Shown: positions 45,081 through 56,434 of the stretch, in pieces | How the letters are laid out: each line of letters starts with the position of its first letter | Position numbering within the stretch: the stretch's first letter is position 1 | Assembly: GCA_951804985.1 (NCBI GenBank) | Contig: OX638131.1 | Span: 87,308,349-87,372,348, forward strand | DNA from: Dryomyza anilis | Lineage: Eukaryota; Arthropoda; Insecta; Diptera; Dryomyzidae | Reading direction: 5' to 3' | Length of the DNA stretch: 64,000 nt | The notes under the pieces: generated by a model | What the model saw: only the letters and a program-made list of their open reading frames with translations | Told to the model about the DNA's origin: nothing | Database searches by the model: none | Made by a program: the position numbers and the translations under genes

Positions 45081-47106
45081 TCTCATGTGTCCTAATATGT
45101 TATGAACCTTATGATACCAACCATAATAACTTGATTTTTTTATTTTTTGTAAAAATTAAATTTTTCTCCACGTGTAGTGTTGCCAGATGTAGGGAGTGTT
45201 TTGCGATGCAACGATGCATGTAGTTGCGCGTTGCCGGACTGTGCCGACGATTAGTAAATGTGAGAAATGTTTACACGCCTAATTATGATTTATTTGTTTA
45301 TTTACACAGGGGCAAACTAAACATAAATGTAGGAGGAACCGTCAAAATGCGGGTACGAGGTCGAAAGGTCGATTCAAATTTGGGTGTGTACGATGTTGGA
45401 AGGAAAATTGTATTAATTACAATAAACAATACAAAATACCCATGCACCTATATAAAAAATGGTGTAAAAGTTACAAACTTAAATCAATTTTAACATTTTT
45501 TGGGCACTTACAAGGTTTTGCAGTGCAACAGTCTAAGTGCCATTAATACATTTTTAATACTACTGCTGTAAAAATTGCAGTATTAAGCATTCAATTTTAG
45601 AAATTTGATTTATTTCAAACAATTACAATAGTTGTGACATTCTACTATACAATGTTTGGCAATCGTTTTGTTATCGTATTTGTGTGTGAACCGGAACCCA
45701 CAGCATGGCTTTAAAGTCTGCAGTTACAAACAAAGATACATGCAAATGTATCTAGATACCACATATTTACAAATGTGACTAGAAACAAACCGCTATCACG
45801 TTATTTTTCTTTTATTCTCTTTGCTTAAGCATGCTTTGTTGTTGATTATTAGTTTAGTAGCAGCTAATGCGAGATAGCTTTTGCTGCATATCTGCGAGTA
45901 TCCAGTAGATACTTATCGCGCACAGACAATAACAGACATAGTTCGACCCGTCCAACGTTCAATCAAATGACACACTGACTGTTTGTCTGTCTGCTGTTTG
46001 AAGAATGTCAACGTACTTTTCGCTCGACTTCCGCAAAGTGTTTAGGAAAACATGCAACGTTCATTCTAAGATACATTTAACGCATTGAGATACTTTTGTT
46101 GTATCGCACGATTGCACACACACACAACGCTGTTTCCGAAAGCACGCAGAAAAGTCGACGACGCGCTTCAGTGCACTGTATTGCCGCAGCTTTGAGTGGA
46201 GGGAAAAAATTAGCGCCGTCACCTAGACTGCTAATTGACGTGTATCTTATAGCTACAAATACGTTTGTATCTATGCTATGTAACTAATGGCTTATTTACA
46301 TAGGTGTGCTCTTAAAAAGTAGCTGTATTTAAGCATCCGTTGGTATGCATCCGCAAGCTTATCCTGTTATCAGCTGTAATTAATGTATCTGCAAGATTGT
46401 ATCTAGATGTTTGCCTAGTTGCACATCCGTCAATAAAACGCTGCAGCGATTATATCTTTTAGATAGCAATGTACACTTGTAGTTTTATATCTATATCAAT
46501 GTATCTGCAGTAATAAATGTATATGAGTGCATTTGCATTTTGATCTTTGTAGGTGGAACAATATTTTTTTGTGGAACTATGAAAATATGCATATCTATGA
46601 ATGCAAATTTAATCAATTAAAGTTCCAATAAATATCTATCAAAGCAGCTGCCTAATTATAAATGTGTGCATTGATTATATCTTAAAGATACCTCTATTAT
46701 ATCTGTAGAATACCTACATTTTATGTATGACATATCAAATTTCAACTCTTGACCTTTGAAATTAATTTATTTGCTTCTTTTCTATAGCAAAAACTTAATT
46801 CAAAATTTATTTTATTAATTCAATAGATTCGTTTTCAATGGCTTATGATTCTTTTTTAATTTTATACTTCATAAATATTTCTTTATTGATGTTGCATGCT
46901 GTGAAATTTCATTTATCATTGAATTAGTCTTTTGTCTGAAGAATTTATTCAAGTATTCATGATATGCCATCCGTCACTCGAAGTTTCTACGATGTATGTG
47001 AACTTGAACTTTTTATTTTACCTATGTTGAATATTGTACTGATTACGTAGTACTCAAAACTTATATATTTTATTCTTAATTTAAGTACTTTTATTTAATC
47101 CTAATA
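45081..47106. other. AT-rich region, dense in AGATAC/GTATCT, no supported gene
   Basis: The 45224-45493 plus frame (89 codons open) begins at TTG, its first ATG is about half-way in, and no domain is recognised. 45735-46692 contains twelve exact AGATAC or GTATCT words by eye. 46020-46290 is somewhat richer in G+C, and its 63-codon frame is not recognisable. 46700-47106 is plain AT-rich sequence. Confidence 0.5.
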
Positions 47107-47108
47107 TA

Positions 47109-48113
47109 CACAGAAAAAATGTACATCATAGTGATGAATTCAGTTCGTCAAACCATGATTCATTGTATTGAAGAACCATTCATAATATTAATGACTAACG
47201 ACATCAATATTATGAATGCAATCATAATTATGATGAGAGCTTGGTAATTGTCGAAAATGTGTTCTTCAATATGATGAACCCTATGTAAAGAATACGTTTC
47301 ATCGTATTAATGAACAAAAACATAGAATACAACATATGTGTACTTCATATTAAAGAATGCTGTTTGTTCATTAAACCAAATTTCAATCAAAAAAAAAGTT
47401 TTTGTTTTCGTTTATTTTTTGCCGTACTTCTCAGTTCTCAAGTAGTTCTTGTATGTTATTTGTTATACTTTATAATGCTTGCTCGACATGCATAAATTAG
47501 TAAAATGTTTTATAATACATTTATTTATGATTACAACTTTTTAATAATATAAAACATATTTAAAAAAAATGTTTTTTTTTTTTTTGAAAAAAAAAATTTT
47601 TGTGAAAAATATTTTTTTTTAAATATTTTTTTACGAATTTTTTTTTTTTCAAATTTTTTTTTTTTGCAAAAAATATTTTTTGCGTACACATTTTTAATTC
47701 GAAACATTTTTTTTACGAAATTTTTTTTTTCGAAATTTTTATTTATCGGATAATTTTTTTTCTGTTATTTTTTAAATAAAATTTTAATAACACTTGTTTT
47801 TCGAATAATTTTGTAAAAAATTTTTTTTTTTTTTTAAGTAATAATCAGTTTTAACAATATTCATCAGATTGAATTTTATATTCATAAATTTTATGAACAA
47901 ATTCATCAATATAACGATTCAAATTCATTGTATTGCATATTTCGTTCTTCTCTATAATGTTCGATGGTATGAATAAGTTCATATATATAATGAATTCATT
48001 CATCAATATGTCATTTAATGAACGGTGGCATCAATATGATGAATCAGGAAGTTGGTGAAAATATTTATAATATATAGGAATAAATTCATCATATCGTTAA
48101 ATTTTTTTCTGTG
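47109..48113 (-). mobile_element. CACAGAAA-family MITE, 1.0 kb, TA target site
   Basis: Ends are CACAGAAAAAATGTACATCA and ...AAATTTTTTTCTGTG, with TA on both sides (47107-47108 and 48114-48115). The interior is the reverse complement of the 39922-40978 element: for example GTACTTCTCAGTTCTCAAGT near 47425 matches the complement near 40660-40690, and the poly-T block 47560-47840 corresponds to 40240-40560. The 47310-47495 frame is element sequence. Confidence 0.88.
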
Positions 48114-48115
48114 TA

Positions 48116-48400
48116 CACTGAAACGACATAAATGTTATGAATGTGATCTTAAATATGTTGAACGCTTTGCAACTGAAAAATTGTTCTTCAATATGATGAA
48201 ATGTAAGAGAAGAATACATTCATAATATATATTAACTTATTCGTACTATAGTACGAATAAGTACATATATATATAATGAATGCATTCATCAATATGTCAT
48301 TTAATGAACGGTGGCATCAATATGATGAATCAGGTAGTTGGTAGAAAAATTCATAATATTTATGAATAAATTCATAATATTTATGAATTTTTTATCTGTG
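48116..48400. mobile_element. partial CACAGAAA-family MITE sharing a TA with its neighbour
   Basis: Starts CACTGAAACGACATAAATG directly after the TA that closes the 47109-48113 element and ends TTTTTTATCTGTG followed by TA. It repeats ATGAACGGTGGCATCAATAT then GATGAATCAGGTAGTTGG from near 48020-48050 of the neighbour, but lacks the poly-T core. Confidence 0.7.
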
Positions 48401-48402
48401 TA

Positions 48403-49198
48403 TGTTATTTTAGCATTAATGCTTATAGAAATTGATATGAATTTCATATATATTGATGCCATTGATTTTGAATTTATTTCACGCTTCTCTGCATTATAGA
48501 TACCAATCATGAATGTCATTTTAATCCTATTATTTAATTTGTCAATGTACCGAAAATCCTTTTGAAATTTTAATGCATTTAAGTAATCAATCTTTTGTTT
48601 TGCGTTATCTTTGTGCTTTTCTACGTGAGTTCACGTTCATTATGGCCAACAACAAATATTGAACCATTCTCCTAATCACTTCCAGTCATTTGATAACAAT
48701 CTATACTATTTCATTTAAATGTTCGTTTTACAATCTATTTTAATTAAATATTAATTTGTTGTTATAGTATAAGCTTCATAAATATTTAATTAGTTATAGT
48801 GCAAAACATTTTTTCGTTTATTACATTTTTCTTGAATATTTGAATTATTAAGTATTCCGAGAGTTACAGCACTCAGTCTAAATTATGTCGTCGATTGTTA
48901 TGTCGATCATAGACTTCGGTCTTCTTGTTGGTTTCTGTTGTTTCTGTCAATTATTTCCATCACATCTAAAATGTGCGGCTTTTGCAATTTACCACCGTTA
49001 GTTATGGACTCCTCAATGGTTCTTCCATTCCACAGCGCCCCACCTCCGGAAGTCTTACTTCGTTCGGTCTGGTGCAGTTTGGTTAGTCAATTCCATATGC
49101 AGTCTAAAAGTCGTTAAAGATTCATGCAAATCCTGCGACATGCACAATGTCATTACGTGACTCCGTGCGTATGACTGACCGACTTGAATGTGATCGGA
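48403..49198. other. unique-looking sequence, no gene recognised
   Basis: AT-rich to about 48870, then more balanced (48880-49198) with CGCCCCACCTCCGGAAGTC near 49036. No long frame with a domain. Confidence 0.45.
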
Positions 49199-49590
49199 TT
49201 ATCGAACAGGCGGTATGCGGCTCGTGAAAGATAGAAGAGCAGCTGTGGTCAGAATGGTAGGCATTATGTCGGCTCTAGGGTACAGCGAATGAACAATAGA
49301 GAGACGAACCAAGAGACAATCAAACGGTCCGTCTTCACTCCGAAATACAACCGGGAAGATGTAGAGTTTTGGAAAAGGCAATAGTAATAAAAGACTAGGC
49401 GGTATGCGGCTCGTGAAAGATAGAAGAGCATCTGTGATCAGAATGGTAGGCATTATGTCGTATCTAGGGCACAGCGAATCAACAATAGAGAGACGAACCA
49501 AGAGACAGTCAAACGGTCCGTTTTCACTCCGAAAGATAACCGGGAAGATGTAGAGTTTTCGAAAAGGCAATAGTAATAAAAGACTTAGTA
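49199..49590. repeat. 189-bp tandem duplication, open in one minus-strand frame
   Basis: AGGCGGTATGCGGCTCGTGA begins at 49208 and again at 49397, and the copies stay nearly identical to AAAGGCAATAGTAATAAAAG. The period is 63 codons, so the minus-strand frame 49570-49199 stays open for 123 codons with two Phe/Leu/Ile-rich repeats (LYIFPV(I/V)FRSE(N/D)GPFDCLLVRLS). The copies differ mainly at amino-acid-changing positions, so selection for this protein is unlikely. No family recognised. Confidence 0.85.
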
Positions 49591-50620
49591 AAGAAAAGAA
49601 TCGAATGAAACCTAAACTACTGGTTTCTACTTATCTTCTGATAGTAGAAAAAAAATCAACCGAAAACTGACCTTTGGGCAACAGGTTAAAAACGGATCTA
49701 CTAACACGCAACGATTGAAAATTGTTGTACAGTATACTCACCACAAAAAGAGAAATTATAAAATAACTAACTAATTACCTCCTAATGACAGTTACTCAGC
49801 GGACACGGGTTAATTAACATCACACTAACTGCTATCCGACCAGTTAAAAACTAAACGAAGAACATCTAATTCTTAAACAGCATACCGATTTGTCGACCAA
49901 ACTACAGAGTGACTAGACCAACTAAATACGTAACTATCGGCTCCTAACGGACTCTAAACGGACCGATTAAAAACTCAACGATTGAAAACCAATTGATTGC
50001 ATAGCCACTGAACTAATAATAATGAAGTAATATCTGATCGTCTGACTGGAAATCAAACTATTGACTACCAATAAACTAGCAACTGCTATACAACCGACCA
50101 AATAACGACCGACTGACAACCGTGCGGTCATCGGGTAGGCAGTGAACGAACAAAGGTCCGACCGCCGATCAAACCATAGACGTGCAACATAGTGCCCGTG
50201 GTTGGCTCGTATGCCTATGTCGACGTCGTCGGTGTGACTGTTTGCTGCAACATAAGCATAATCTTTGGTTGTGGTTGGCATCGGCATCATCGTCGTCGTC
50301 GTCATCATGCGAACTTAGATAGGTTCGACACGCACACACAAAGGCCACCCGCGTGTCACCGCCTTTAGTCTCGCGCTAACTATGCGCCCGAGGTGCGCTG
50401 CACTTGGCTGCTGTACTGTCCGATAAACGAGACAGAGACGACGACGCAACCAACGAACCAACCAAACCACTTTGCTTGTTTAATAGGATTATCCTATAAA
50501 GACAGATGTCATTCACGTTATTAGTGGCTAAACATGGCAGCAGGCATATTGCGGAAGGAAGGGAACACATGTTGTAGGATGTGAAATGCACAATGCATAA
50601 CGTAGAGGAGGATGACTGAA
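49591..50620. other. cryptically simple ACTAAC/ACCGAC-rich region
   Basis: 49680-50120 is dominated by words such as AACTAAC, GACCGACT, CCAACTAAA and ACCAAC without a clean unit. 50215-50310 is a GTCGTCG/CATCATCG triplet-like stretch. The 49967-50308 minus frame (113 codons) starts Met-Met-Thr-Thr-Thr-Thr because of that stretch and has no recognised domain. 50376-50591 minus is likewise unrecognised. Confidence 0.5.
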
Positions 50621-50681
50621 AGGCAACTCACAGGCAACTCATGGGCAACTCAAAGGCAACTCATAGGCAACTCATGGGCCA
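50621..50681. repeat. minisatellite of AGGCAACTCAT units
   Basis: Six tandem units of about 10-12 bp of the type GGCAACTCA with C/T/A variants, ending in TCATGGGCCAC. Confidence 0.85.
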
Positions 50682-50703
50682 CAAGCAAGCGCAAGAAAAT
50701 TAA

Positions 50704-50928
50704 ATGCAAATGCATATAAGGAATTACATTAAAATTCAAATAACATCGATGGCTGCTGCAGACGATGCTGATGATGGAACAACAGGAGCACAACATCAGC
50801 CCCTTTTAAATGAATTAAATATACGTCAAAATCAAACCTACGAACCAAACAAGAAAAATAAAACTTCAAAGCTTTTGCGGCCTCCATTCATTTTAGCGCT
50901 GCATGAGGAAAAAGCCTTAGAAAATTGA
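50704..50928 (+). CDS. unrecognised small open frame, 74 codons, doubtful
   Basis: The frame begins with ATG (a second ATG two codons later and a third at MAAADDADDG) and ends at TGA. The translation is hydrophilic, with an Ala/Asp-rich patch, then HQPLLNELNIRQNQTYEPN and a Lys-rich segment. It lacks the homopolymer bias of most frames in the window. No domain, signal peptide, promoter or splice site is evident, and a minus-strand frame (50838-51071) is open over part of it. It may be a real exon or chance. Confidence 0.15.
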   Translation: MQMHIRNYIKIQITSMAAADDADDGTTGAQHQPLLNELNIRQNQTYEPNKKNKTSKLLRPPFILALHEEKALEN

Positions 50929-52571
50929 CAGCAACTGTCAATCACACAAAATGCTCGTGAGAATGCAGTAAGCCGGTCGATTGTCCAGATAAAATCATTT
51001 GGTCGTCGGACTTTTCTATTTGTATTGACTGTTACTGAAGCGCACAAACATAACCTACCATATTTGGACATTTGTCATGATTTTTGTGTTAGGTTTGCTT
51101 TGTAGTTTTTGCCATTTGACAGTTGAGATAGTTTGACGTGTCTCTATGGTGAAGTTTTAATAAGAGAAAAGTTCAATAATATGAAAAAAGAAAGGAGAAA
51201 AATGAAATAGCATATTGCATTTTTTAATATGAAGTCTCTTTTAATAATTGATTGGGTTTTTTAATAGGACGACGTTATATCAGAATAAATATTTTATAAA
51301 AAAAAGGGTACTTTCATCGGAATTCTACAATAAAAGAATTAAAAACATCACAATTCAATAAGAAACATTTAGATTTTGATTTGTACTTCTGCACCTGGAA
51401 TATGGAAAAGAAAATGTATTATATTAAATGATTCTTTCCACCACTAAGAGTCAATGAGACTATTTGAAACTTATTTGAACCAATATTATGGCGATAGGCC
51501 TCTTGAGTTCATTGTTCTTATCAAACGGCAATTCTAACGTCAGAGCTATGTTTTCGAGATACTTCATTGAGCATTGGACTTTCTTTAAATCATCCATTAT
51601 AAATGGCTCTACATTGAAAGAGAGAATAGAGAAAATAATAATATCAACTCAAAGTGTGTTCGATAATTACCTAAAAACAGATTTCCCAACATTCTGACAT
51701 GTAGAATATCAAGAAAAATATGTGGCAATTAAACTCTCTTCGCATTCTTATTCCCTCCCATTCTAACTAACCGTCCCATTTCTAGAACAATCTAAAAGCA
51801 AAATATCTACCATTATCACCAACTAATCTTTAGTGACCTAATGTCCAACCATTTAAATATATTCTATAACATCTGCAATTACTGTCAAAATATGCACTTA
51901 ACAACGTTTTCATATTAGTATTAAATAATGAGAAATTTTGGCTAACAGCAGCACTATTTCGCCTTAATGACATTTGAATTAAATTTCAAATTTGTGGCAT
52001 TTGACATAAAATGTAAGGCCTGTGGCTGTCAATTTTCCTTGACATACACCATCCAACCCTTCACCCTCTTAAATCGGTTTGCTTCATACGGTATATCTCA
52101 TGTGTAAATGGTAAATCAGCCTATATATGAGTATCAGCAGTGAGCATCCCATAATAAGGTCGTTGTTAGGAGCAACAAATCGAATTAAATATGCTGCTGC
52201 AAATACGAAATGAATGAGCAAATTGCACATGCATATCTTTCTTCCATTCCCTATTAAATATCATGTGTGCTTTGCAGCGCTTCAATTAAAATATCAGAAA
52301 CTTCAGTATAACTGTCACTCGGTGTACCACTCTTCAGAAGATAGTATTTGTAAAGCGCCAACACCCACTGAACACATTCGTTCCACTTTTGAGTTGAGCT
52401 GCAGGATGTTAAATCATATTTAAGAGGGTGCAAAACTCAGGAAATGAGGAAATGGTATACAAGACTTCTTGATATTCATTTTAGGACAAAAGTTTAAACT
52501 TGCCTATTCCGAATGGAACCAATTCGAAAAACTGTTGAAAAAAATGTTTGTGAAAGAAATGAGGTAACCAC
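50929..52571. other. unique-looking sequence, no supported gene
   Basis: The 51488-51697 plus frame (69 codons, ATG) and the 52214-52423 frame have no recognised domain. No repeats of note. Confidence 0.45.
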
Positions 52572-53373
52572 TTTCAGTTATTGCATTCAATTAAATAATG
52601 TACTTTTAATAAAACTCAAGTACAGTACAAGGTTAATTTGAATAATTCTTGAATTCGTTCCAGAAACTTCTCCACAATGATACCACTTCATGACACCTTT
52701 TCAAATTCATTCAGGGATTTATCCGCATCTTACGTACAAAAAATGGAACCAATTGTAAAAAATCTTTAAAACCATGTATTAACGTATTCCTAGTACGAGT
52801 GGAACGAGTGGTTAGTTTAAATAATTCTCGAGTTCGTTCCAGAAACTTCTCCACAATAGTACCGCTTCTTAAAACATTTTCAAATTCATTGAAGGTTTAT
52901 CCGGATCTTAAATATCAAAAACTGAAACAATTTCAACGAGTACGAGTAAAACTTATTCTTGAACTCTCCATTTCAGTTATTGCATTCAATTAAATAATGT
53001 ACTTTTAATAAATCTCAAGTACAGTACAAGGTTAATTTGAATAATTCTTGAATTCGTTCCAGAAACTTCTTCACAATGATACCACTTCATGACACCTTTT
53101 CAAATTCATTCAGGGATTTATCCGCATCTTACGTATAAAAAATGGAACCAATTGTAAAAACTATTTAAAACCATATATTACCGTAATTCCTAGTACGAGT
53201 GGAACGAGTGGTTAGTTTGAATAATTATCGAGTTCGTTCCAGAAACTTCTCCACTATAGTACCGCTTCTTAAAACATTTTCAAATTCATTCAACGATTAC
53301 CCGGATCTTAAGTATCAAAAACTGAAACAATTTCAACGAGTACGAGTAAAACTTATTCTTGAACTCTCCATTG
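52572..53373. repeat. dimeric satellite, ~400-bp unit of two ~200-bp monomers
   Basis: TTCAGTTATTGCATTCAATT at 52572 returns at 52972, and GGAACGAGTGGTTAGTTT at 52800 returns at 53200, each ~400 bp on. Within each unit two related monomers alternate: GTTAATTTGAATAATTCTTG and GTTAGTTT(G/A)AATAATT(C/A)TCG, both followed by TTCGTTCCAGAAACTTCT. The frames 52799-52993 and 53199-53399 are the same repeat translated. Confidence 0.88.
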
Positions 53374-53622
53374 ATTCGCAGAATTGTCAGCTGGGTTAAC
53401 CGCAAAGAGTAGGCGGAAACGAGATAGCAACTCAAACAAGACATGTAAAAGATGTTGGCAAAGTCATCAGCCAGCAATCGACACTTCATGACACGCTTTT
53501 AACTCGTTTTTATGCTGCTGTTGATGCTGATGCAACTACATCCGGTTGGTGTCTGTCTATATGTGTGGGTTAAGAAAGAAGCTGCCACTTTATTTGCATC
53601 CTTTTTTAAAAACGGACGTGAG

Positions 53623-53630
53623 TATAAAAG
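53623..53630 (+). promoter_or_regulatory. possible TATA box (TATAAAAG)
   Basis: TATAAAAG sits between G+C-richer flanks (GGACGTGAG before, AGGGATCAGACAC after), the usual setting of an arthropod TATA box. A start site about 30 bp downstream would fall near 53653, and the first downstream ATG is at 53676. The word is short, so chance is possible. Confidence 0.3.
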
Positions 53631-53675
53631 AGGGATCAGACACAGCAACATATAAAGTGCGAAGAAGAGATAGTA

Positions 53676-53855
53676 ATGCCGTTTGAACTGCGTGTCGGAG
53701 CATGTGAACTTATATTGCTGGTAATTAATTTAATTAGAAAATTTCTTTTATTCATGCAAAAATATACATTCCCACTGGGATGTGCCTGTCGAACGTCTAC
53801 TTCAGCTATTCCCTTGTCGAGGTCTCTTTTTTTTCAAACAACCGTCTTCTTCTAA
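53676..53855 (+). CDS. possible small open frame downstream of the TATA box, 59 codons
   Basis: ATG at 53676 (G at -3) opens a 59-codon frame ending in TAA at 53853-53855. It starts MPFELRVGACELILL and has a hydrophobic stretch at residues 10-28 that could be a signal or membrane segment. Alternatively, the GTAATT after residue 15 could be a splice donor. No family is recognised. The only support is the upstream TATAAAAG. Confidence 0.15.
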   Translation: MPFELRVGACELILLVINLIRKFLLFMQKYTFPLGCACRTSTSAIPLSRSLFFQTTVFF

Positions 53856-54509
53856 TACGTTCCTTCTCGCCGTCTGTCAAACTGTGAATTGTATTAAAAA
53901 AGAGAAAGAGAAGTTGTCGACACACTTACATTTATAAATGCAAATTTATCTCATTAAGAGCAGGAAGAAGCAGTAGGCTAAAGCAGCAGCGAAGTAGAGT
54001 GAAACGACTATTGTAGGTGTGAGCTTCCATAGAGGTGTAAAACTGGGAAGTATATCTTAGTTGTTATATAATTCAGTTGCTTTATACACGGATGCCTTTC
54101 AGAATTTAAGGATGTAGTTGATGATTTTGCATGAGGTAGTTATAAAGTTGAGAGCGATAGGCTTGCGAGTGAGTGAGGAGGTAAGCTAGAGTGTAGGGTG
54201 ACAAACTTGCTTTGAAGTAAGCATAATCATATTAGATTATATAATTGTGAAAATTTTATATTCTAACGCGAGTCTCGAGCATTCGAGAATTCTGTGTCAG
54301 TGTGTCATAAGTTTTTTTTTACTACGGAGTGACTTAATTAAAGATTTGTTTTTGCATTATTTAACAGCTATTTTATCTAGTTTACAGATTTGAAAAAATT
54401 GCAAAAATTTAAAATTAGAACTAAAAAAAAGGGGGTATTAATAAATCGAATTAGAACTCGTACTCAACTGGATGAAGTACTTGACAATAGTCCAAATTAA
54501 TCTCTAGAA

Positions 54510-55790
54510 TCTCAATGTTAGTCTTGGTAAACATTGTCTTCCGATTGGTAGCACCTTTCTACCTTTAAAGTATTCAGTCTCCTTAGAGTCTTCTTCTAGT
54601 TCGAATACTGATTTGAACTCGGGACTTCTTAACTTAAAAAGAACTACGCATTACATAGAGAATTCCATTTTCGATTGCACGATCATTTTTGAAGCAATCT
54701 TCCTGCGTCTGTTTTTCACGACATTTTCGTTATTGGCAAATTCAATACATAAATCTGCCGACACTACTCCACCTTTCCTCCATCCTTTTAATTTATTATC
54801 CTGTGCATTACATGGACGTTGATTAATTTGTAAAAAAAAAAACTCTAGAATGTTAGTTTTGTCAAACATTTTTCGATAGTCTGCACATCGGTAGCACCTT
54901 TCTACCTTTTAAAGTATTCACTCTCCTAACCTGCCTTGTTCCAGTTCGAATACTGATTTGAACTCGGGACTTCTTCACTCAAACAGAAGTACACATTACA
55001 TAGAGAATTCCATTTTCGTTCGCACGATCATTCTTGTCTTCCGATTGGTAGCGCCTTACTACCTTTTAAATTATTCAGTCTTCTTAGAGTCTTCTAGTTC
55101 GTATACTCATTTGAAGTCGGGACTTCTTCACTCAAACAGAACCGCGCATTACATAGAGAATTCCATTTTCGATCGCACGATCATTTTTGGAACAATCTTC
55201 CTGCGTCTGATTTTCACGACATTTTCGGTATTTGGCAAATTCAATACATAAATCCACCGACACTACTCCACCTTTCCTCCATCCTTTTAATTTATTATCC
55301 TCTGCATTACATGGACGTTGATTAATTTGTAAAAAAAAACCTAGAATGTTAGTTTTGTCAAACATTTTTCGATTGCCCTTCGGTAGCACCTTTCTACCTT
55401 TTAAAGTATTCACTCTCCTGTCTTGTTCCAGTTCGAATACTGATTTAAACTCGGGACTTCTTCACTCAAACAGAAGTTACACATTACATAGAGAATTCCA
55501 TTTTCGTTTGCACGATCATATTTGTCTTTCGATTGGTAGCGCCTACCTACCTTTTAAATTATTCAGTCTTCTTAGAGTCTTCTAGTTCGTATACTCATTT
55601 GAAGTCGGGACTTCTTCACTCAAACAGAACCGCGCATTACATAGAGAATTCCATTTTCGATCGCACGATCATTTTTGGAACAATGATTTTTACGACATTT
55701 TCGATATTGGCAAATTCAATACATAAATCCACCGACGCTACTCCATCATTAGCGGCATCAGTAGCAGCATCAGTAGCGGCACCCATCTAT
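54510..55790. repeat. tandem array, GAACTCGGGACTTCTT family (~490-bp higher-order unit)
   Basis: TTACATAGAGAATTCCATTT occurs five times (near 54650, 54995, 55150, 55485 and 55640). Two alternating versions of the preceding phrase, CGAATACTGATTT(G/A)AACTCGGG and CGTATACTCATTTGAAGTCG, repeat at ~490 bp. Units also share GGTAGC(A/G)CCT(T/A)(T/A)CTACCTTTTAAA and the CGACACTACTCCACCTTTCC phrase linked to 4500 and 59700. The frames 54613-54822, 54958-55251, 55346-55585 and 55533-55796 plus, and 54651-54869 and 55132-55413 minus, are all repeat translation. Confidence 0.88.
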
Positions 55791-56434
55791 TTTTAAAAGT
55801 ATTCAATCTCCTAAGATTTGTATTTCCTTCCAATTCTAATCCTCGAAGTTATTTTTCAAAAAAAAATACAAGATGACTTCAATTCTTTGACATAAAATTA
55901 TATGATCGTCAGCTTAATCGAACCGAATCCTAACTTTTGAATGTTTCATTTGGCTAAATTTGCTCAGTTATCTCTCAATTAGTAGTGCCTCTCTTTTTTA
56001 AATCTGCGTCTCCAGTTCGACCTGATCCGATCTACAGCTTAATGCCGAATCCAAGGAGAGTTAAACTTTGCTAAAACTTCCCAATTATCTCTCAATTAGT
56101 AGCACCTCTCTTTTTTTCATTTTAGTCTTCAGTTCGACCTCATTAGAACCTCTTGAATCATAGTTATCGTCTATTAAATCTATATATTGTAAATTTGTAT
56201 TTGAATAAAAAACGACTCATGAGAACGACGCAAAAGTATCGAACTTAAATTCTGGAATCTAAAAATGATGGGACTTAACAGTTTAATACGAACTTTTGAA
56301 TGTTAAACAATGCTCGATACTTCTGAAAGCACACAAACGCTATGATATGGGTTTGGAAATCAATGTAAGACATGTGCCATGGATTCGGCATTAAGCTGTA
56401 GATTCGAACAGTGAAATCGAGAGGATATTTACGA
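55791..56434. repeat. ~117-bp tandem pair plus a short inverted repeat
   Basis: TTATCTCTCAATTAGTAG then (T/C)GCCTCTCTTTTTT occurs at about 55968 and 56085. CTACAGCTTAATGCCGAATC near 56033 is inverted near 56383-56402 (GATTCGGCATTAAGCTGTAG). No gene recognised. Confidence 0.75.

Larger units (their letters stand above)
53374..54509. other. unique-looking region with a possible core promoter
   Basis: Contains the TATAAAAG site and 59-codon frame described separately. Otherwise AT-rich sequence with GAGTGAGTGAGG near 54170 and no recognised gene. Confidence 0.45.

Noticed and set aside
45224..45493. An 89-codon frame that looks fairly protein-like.
   Set aside because: No ATG near its start, no recognisable domain, no promoter or splice context. 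It was left out as a gene but is mentioned in the region entry.
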